Source: Acidobacteriota bacterium (GTDB taxonomy: Bacteria > Acidobacteriota > Terriglobia > Bryobacterales > Bryobacteraceae). Taken from it: a DNA stretch of 36,252 bases. The DNA is taken from positions 1 to 36,252 of the forward strand of contig JACQZR010000238.1 of the NCBI GenBank assembly GCA_016213775.1, in the 5' to 3' direction. Under the pieces are notes generated by a model. It was not told the DNA's origin, searched no databases, and saw only the letters and a program-made list of their open reading frames with translations. Within the stretch, counting starts at the first letter, position 1; each line of letters opens with the position of its first letter. This document shows, piece after piece, positions 32,858 through 36,252 of this stretch. The translations under genes and the position numbers were made by a program.

Positions 32858-33304
32858 TTACGATAGCTTTGAGCGGACCTTGTCAGAGAGGGCTTTGCCG
32901 TCGACGCGCTTGCCAACGAGTTTGGCTTGAGTGGCCTTCATGACGACGCCCATTTGCTTAACGCTGGTGATGCCGGTTTCGGCGAGAGCGGCAGCGATGG
33001 CGGCTTCAATCTCATCCTCGGATGCGCCGGCGGGCATGTAGCTTTCCATGATCTTGAGCTCGGCTTCTTCCTGATCGGCCTGGGCGTCGCGGCCGTTCTT
33101 GCGGAAGATGTCGGCTGATTCCTTACGTTGTTTGATGATGCTGTTGAGGACCTTCATCTCCTCAGCCTCATCGAGCTCCTTCATGGTGTCGACCTTGTGC
33201 TTCATGAGGGCGGCCTTGAGCATGCGGATGGCGCCGAGGCGCAGTTCCTGCCGGGCCTTCATGGCCTCGACCATGTCTTTTTGTACTCGTTCAAGGAGTG
33301 GCAT
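32858..33304 (-). CDS. YqeY/GatB-related protein
   Basis: 148 residues, the usual length. The pattern LLERVQKDMVEAMKARQELR, LGAIRMLKAALMKHKVD, VLNSIIKQRKESADIFRKNG and KQMGVVMKATQAKLVGKRVDG is typical of YqeY proteins, related to the tail domain of the GatB amidotransferase subunit. It may assist tRNA-dependent amidation or sense aminoacyl-tRNA, but its role is not settled. It is divergent from the aminotransferase-serA pair. Confidence 0.92.
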   Translation of the reverse strand: MPLLERVQKDMVEAMKARQELRLGAIRMLKAALMKHKVDTMKELDEAEEMKVLNSIIKQRKESADIFRKNGRDAQADQEEAELKIMESYMPAGASEDEIEAAIAAALAETGITSVKQMGVVMKATQAKLVGKRVDGKALSDKVRSKLS

Positions 33305-33314
33305 CTTGATTTGC

Positions 33315-33321
33315 TATTCTA
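33315..33321. promoter_or_regulatory. Shared divergent -10-like element (TATTCTA/TAGAATA)
   Basis: TATTCT on the plus strand (33315-33320) and TAGAAT on the minus strand (33321-33316) overlap almost fully, so the same bases could serve as -10 for both directions. The plus transcript would have about a 35-nt leader to ATG 33361; the minus one would begin about 5 nt before ATG 33304. No -35 stands out. Confidence 0.3.
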
Positions 33322-33360
33322 GTGAATTCAACCACTCCAACGCCAGTCGTATCAATCAAC

Positions 33361-34536
33361 ATGTACATTAAGAAACAACGTCTTCTTACCCCTGGTCCGA
33401 CGCCTCTGCTTCCTCGTGCATTGCACGCGATGATGGCCTCGGACGTCCACCACCGGACACAGGATTTTCAAAAGATTTACCGCCAGGTTCTCGCGGACCT
33501 GAAAGAAGTCTACGGCACCACCAACGACGTGCTGCCGCTGGTCTCTTCGGGCTCGGGCGCGATGGAAGCGGCCATCTCGAATCTGTTCCGCCGCGGCGAC
33601 AAAGTGATCGTCTGCACGGCGGGGAAATTCGGGGAACGCTGGGTTTCCATGACGAAGGCATTCGGCTTGAACGCCGTGGTTCTCGAATCGCCATATGGCG
33701 ATGTCGTGACGGCGGCGCGCGTGGACGAAGCGCTGGCTGCGAATCCCGATGCGCGCGGCGTGTTCGTGCAAGCTTCCGAAACTTCGACAGGCGCGGCTCA
33801 CGATGTGCAAGGCATGGCCGCGGCGGTGAAGAAGAGCAACGCGATTCTTGTCATTGACGCCATCACTGGTTTGGGCACGATGCCGCTCGACATCGACGGC
33901 TGGGGCCTCGATGTGGTTATCGGCGGTTCTCAGAAAGCATTCATGATTCCTCCGGGTCTGGGCTTCCTTTCGGTGAGCCCGAAGGCTTGGGAAATGGCCA
34001 AGACGTGCGACCTGCCTCACTTCTACTTCGATCTGAAGAAGGAACTGAAATCCGCGCAGGGCGGCGAATCGAGCTGGACGCCGGCAGTGTCGCTCATCAT
34101 CTCATTAGGCGAAGCGCTGAAGTACATCAAAGAGCTGGGCATGAACAAGCTGATCGCCAACGCGCAGATGCTGGCGCAGGCAACGCGTGTGGCGGCCACC
34201 TCCATCGGGCTGGAGCTGTTCTCGCCGGGGTCGCCTTCTTCGTCGGTGACGGCGATCAAAGCGCCGGCGGGTATGGATTCCGGTGTGATCGTGAAGGGAT
34301 TTCGCAACGACTTCGGCATGATCATCGCCAACGGACAGGGTTCGATGAAGGGACAGATCTTCCGCATCGCGCACCTGGGCTACTTCGATTTCGCCGACTT
34401 GTTCTCGATGGTTGGCGCGCTGGAGTTGATCCTCAGCGCGAACGGCTATCCGGTGCAGTTTGGCAAGGGCGTGGCGGCGGTGCAGCAGATCTATGCGGAC
34501 GCGGCCTACCAAAAGGAGGCCGTTGTCGCCGGATGA
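33361..34536 (+). CDS. Class V aminotransferase (alanine-glyoxylate/serine-pyruvate type), probable phosphoserine aminotransferase
   Basis: 391 residues from ATG 33361; GTG 33322 would add 13 residues with no family resemblance. The class V fold is clear: LLTPGPTPLLPRALHAM, LVSSGSGAMEAA, QASETSTGAAHDV, VIDAITGLGTM with PLP-binding Asp166, and GGSQKAFM with Schiff-base Lys192. Family labels are alanine-glyoxylate or serine-pyruvate aminotransferase. Because the gene overlaps serA by 4 bp (ATGA) and no serC-type gene is seen here, conversion of 3-phosphohydroxypyruvate to phosphoserine is the likely role (inference). Confidence 0.9.
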   Translation: MYIKKQRLLTPGPTPLLPRALHAMMASDVHHRTQDFQKIYRQVLADLKEVYGTTNDVLPLVSSGSGAMEAAISNLFRRGDKVIVCTAGKFGERWVSMTKAFGLNAVVLESPYGDVVTAARVDEALAANPDARGVFVQASETSTGAAHDVQGMAAAVKKSNAILVIDAITGLGTMPLDIDGWGLDVVIGGSQKAFMIPPGLGFLSVSPKAWEMAKTCDLPHFYFDLKKELKSAQGGESSWTPAVSLIISLGEALKYIKELGMNKLIANAQMLAQATRVAATSIGLELFSPGSPSSSVTAIKAPAGMDSGVIVKGFRNDFGMIIANGQGSMKGQIFRIAHLGYFDFADLFSMVGALELILSANGYPVQFGKGVAAVQQIYADAAYQKEAVVAG

Positions 34537-36116
34537 AGGTTGTCGTAGCGGAACCAATGTCCCCGGTGGGCGTAGCCAAGTTGAAGGCGCAACCGGGTTG
34601 GGATGTCGTTGTGTCGAGTCCCAAGGAATACGCCGCGCACCTTGCGGAATGCGAAGCACTTTTTGTTCGCAGCGCGGTCAAGGTAACCAAGGATGTTTTG
34701 GCGCAGGCGCCGAAGTTGAGAGTGATCGGCCGCGCGGGGGTTGGCGTGGACAATGTCGATCTGCCCGCGGCCAGCGCTGCCGGAGTGGTGGTGATGAACA
34801 CGCCCGGTGGCAACGCTGTCTCGGTGGCGGAGCACACGCTGGCGATGATGCTGGGGATGGCGCGATCGGTACCGCAGGCGTCGGCGTCCACCAAGGCGGG
34901 CAAGTGGGAAAAGAAGAAGTTTCTCGGCAACGAACTGCGCGGAAAGACGCTGGGCGTGATCGGGCTGGGCAGCATCGGACGCGAAGTAGTGAAGCGTGCC
35001 CAGGCGTTTGAGATGCGCATCGTGTCGTATGATCCCTACGTCAGTTCGCAGGCGGCAGCGGACATGAATGTCGAGCTTGTCGATCTGGACAAGGCTCTGG
35101 CGGAGAGCGACTACATCTCGCTGCACGTGGCGCTGACGCCCGAGACCAGGAAGATGATCGGCAGGGACGCCATCGCGAAAATGAAGCAGGGCGTTCGCAT
35201 TGTGAATTGCGCCCGCGGTGAGTTGGTGGATGAAGCGGCCCTGGCTGAAGCGATGGCTTCGGGCAAAGTGGCCGGAGCGGGCCTGGACGTGTTCGATCCC
35301 GAACCGATGGCGGCGGACAATGCTCTCCTGCAGGCCGAGACGCTGATTGCGACGCCACATATTGGCGGGTCCACTGAAGAGGCGCAGGAAATTGTCGGCA
35401 TTCGCATTGTCGAGCAGGTGATCGAATACTTGCAGAACGGCGTGGCGATCAATGCCGTCAACATGCCGGCGCTTTCGGCGGAAGCCTACAAAACGCTTGG
35501 GCCGTTTGTGGAACTGGCCGAGCGATTGGGCAGCTTCGCTTCGCATGTGGCGACGGGGAATCCGAACAAGGTTCGGTTGAGCTATTCGGGCCGCATTGCT
35601 GCCTTGAACACGGCGCTTCTGAGGAACTCCGGCGTAGCGGGTGTGCTGAAACTGTCCACGGCGGGGCGCGCGAACATGGTGAATGCCATGGGCATCGCAG
35701 CCGAACGCGGCTGGACTGTGGAGGAGGCGCACGATCAGCGGTCGGCGCACATGGATGCCATCCGCCTGGAGTTGGAGACGGACAGCGGCGTGACGCTGGT
35801 GGAAGGGTCCGTGCTGTTGGGCCATCCGCGGCTATTGCAAGTGGATGGGATCTACTGCGAGGCGATGCTCACCGGGCACATCGTGTATCTGAAGAATGCC
35901 GATGTGCCGGGTGTGATCGGGCATGTGGGGACGGTTTTGGGTGCGCACAATGTGAACATCGCGAACTTCAATCTGGGGCGGCCGATTTCGGCTGAACCCG
36001 GGAAGCCGACTGAGGCGATCGCGCTGGTGGAAACGGATGCTTCGGTGAGCGAGGAAGTGCTTGCGGAGTTGAAGAAGAACACGGCGGTTAAAGTGGCGCG
36101 GGTGGTGGAGTTCTAA
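34533..36116 (+). CDS. serA: D-3-phosphoglycerate dehydrogenase
   Basis: 527 residues, matching the long SerA form. NAD-binding Rossmann motif GLGSIG (residues 144-149); catalytic Arg228 (NCARGE), Glu257 (FDPEP) and His276 (PHIGGST). Residues about 315-440 form the allosteric substrate-binding domain and about 450-527 the ACT domain (VIYLKN-like HIVYLKNADVPGVIGHVGTV), which in other bacteria binds serine for feedback control. It oxidises 3-phosphoglycerate to 3-phosphohydroxypyruvate, the first step of serine synthesis. The ATG overlaps the aminotransferase TGA, so the two are co-translated. Confidence 0.96.
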   Translation: MKVVVAEPMSPVGVAKLKAQPGWDVVVSSPKEYAAHLAECEALFVRSAVKVTKDVLAQAPKLRVIGRAGVGVDNVDLPAASAAGVVVMNTPGGNAVSVAEHTLAMMLGMARSVPQASASTKAGKWEKKKFLGNELRGKTLGVIGLGSIGREVVKRAQAFEMRIVSYDPYVSSQAAADMNVELVDLDKALAESDYISLHVALTPETRKMIGRDAIAKMKQGVRIVNCARGELVDEAALAEAMASGKVAGAGLDVFDPEPMAADNALLQAETLIATPHIGGSTEEAQEIVGIRIVEQVIEYLQNGVAINAVNMPALSAEAYKTLGPFVELAERLGSFASHVATGNPNKVRLSYSGRIAALNTALLRNSGVAGVLKLSTAGRANMVNAMGIAAERGWTVEEAHDQRSAHMDAIRLELETDSGVTLVEGSVLLGHPRLLQVDGIYCEAMLTGHIVYLKNADVPGVIGHVGTVLGAHNVNIANFNLGRPISAEPGKPTEAIALVETDASVSEEVLAELKKNTAVKVARVVEF

Positions 36117-36131
36117 CTGAAATCGGTAAGC

Positions 36132-36148
36132 CACTGGTTCGACCAGTG
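36132..36148 (+). repeat. Subterminal hairpin of the IS200-like element
   Basis: CACTGGT-TCG-ACCAGTG is a perfect 7-bp stem with a 3-nt loop. In IS200-like elements such a hairpin near the left end is recognised by TnpA, and in IS200 itself it also helps stop read-through transcription from the flanking gene. It lies 16 bp after the serA stop, so it could also end serA transcription. There is no U-run after it. Confidence 0.6.
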
Positions 36149-36181
36149 AGACTTGAACAGGTTTGACCGTTCCGGGAGTAG

Positions 36182-36222
36182 AATCCTCTCCAAGTGGCTT
36201 GATGATCCGCAAGGAGAGGATT
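36182..36222 (+). promoter_or_regulatory. Hairpin hiding the transposase ribosome-binding site
   Basis: AATCCTCTCC (36182-36191) pairs perfectly with GGAGAGGATT (36213-36222), a 10-bp stem with a 21-nt loop. The 3' arm contains the Shine-Dalgarno sequence GGAGAGG, 5 nt before ATG 36225. In the folded mRNA the site would be closed, keeping transposase synthesis low. A comparable hairpin control is known for IS200 tnpA. Confidence 0.65.
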
Positions 36223-36224
36223 AA

Positions 36225-36252
36225 ATGTCGGACGTTTATCAGAGCCTATCCC
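36225..36252 (+). CDS. tnpA: Start of an IS200-like transposase gene (truncated by window edge)
   Basis: Only nine codons are visible (MSDVYQSLS). IS200-like TnpA proteins commonly begin with MS-x-YxSLSH followed by a cysteine/lysine-rich HUH strand. The short match, the strong GGAGAGG site and the two hairpins together support the call. The catalytic His-hydrophobic-His and Tyr are beyond the edge. Confidence 0.55.

Larger units (their letters stand above)
36121..36252 (+). mobile_element. Left end of an IS200/IS605-type insertion sequence, cut by window edge
   Basis: The region holds a terminal-type hairpin (36132-36148), a second hairpin over the ribosome-binding site (36182-36222), and the start of a reading frame MSDVYQSLS (from 36225) that resembles TnpA of IS200-like elements. 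IS200 elements have no terminal inverted repeats and use subterminal hairpins as the single-stranded transposition signal, which fits. The exact left boundary (somewhere in 36117-36131) cannot be fixed. The element begins directly after serA. Confidence 0.6.

Noticed and set aside
36131-36150. A tRNA T-arm-like sequence (GGTTCGACC)
   Set aside because: The stem and loop sizes do not fit a T-arm, no acceptor or anticodon stem is nearby, and the hairpin is better explained as the end of an IS200-like element.

Overview
The window looks like chromosomal DNA of a high-GC, Gram-negative heterotroph, most probably an acidobacterium of the Solibacter/Bryobacter type. This assignment is inferred from gene content: many secreted enzymes with twin-arginine-like or plain signal peptides, a DUF1549/DUF1553 plus DUF1501 pair with an FGE/SUMF1-domain protein, a DUF6807 (PmoA-like) protein, a PEP-CTERM protein, a Ser/Thr kinase fused to a beta-propeller, and several toxin-antitoxin (TA) modules. 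No rRNA, tRNA or CRISPR array was seen.

Layout. 1-1847 (minus): a metal-dependent amidohydrolase cut by the window edge and an alpha/beta hydrolase that overlap by 4 bp. 1900-3132 (plus): a divergent beta-lactamase-family serine hydrolase. 3170-11694 (plus): a vapBC module whose toxin gene overlaps the start of a metabolic operon. That operon encodes a two-part alpha/beta hydrolase, a propeller-PHP (DUF3604) protein, a sugar-phosphate-isomerase-type TIM barrel, a dihaem cytochrome c and a PQQ alcohol dehydrogenase. The dehydrogenase carries the extra aspartate typical of lanthanide-dependent enzymes. 11727-13808: a TA island with a frameshifted RelE-like toxin relic, a mazEF pair whose toxin lacks a normal start codon, and a RES-Xre pair on the other strand. 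13946-15789: a TLD-like PEP-CTERM protein and a divergent uroporphyrinogen-decarboxylase-family protein.

15909-27517 (minus): an unrecognised four-helix membrane protein; a secreted trypsin-like protease with BACON-like and SLH-like repeats; a DUF6807 protein; an enolase-superfamily enzyme; a Gfo/Idh/MocA oxidoreductase; a small exported protein; an FGE-domain protein with a REP-like double hairpin at its 5' end; DUF1501; and DUF1549/DUF1553. 27621-29385 (minus): a secreted NUC1-type endonuclease and a second amidohydrolase with altered metal-site motifs. 29464-32076 (plus): the kinase. 32084-33304 (minus): a PIG-L/LmbE deacetylase and a YqeY protein. 33361-36116 (plus): a class V aminotransferase overlapping serA, probably the first two steps of serine synthesis. 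From about 36121 to the edge is the left end of an IS200/IS605-type element, with a hairpin that would hide the transposase ribosome-binding site.

Two window-wide patterns stand out. Several genes have a -10-like hexamer only 6-10 nt before the start codon, suggesting leaderless transcripts. The plus strand is C-rich up to about 14.6 kb and G-rich after about 16 kb whatever the gene direction, which suggests a replication-strand switch or a rearrangement junction nearby.
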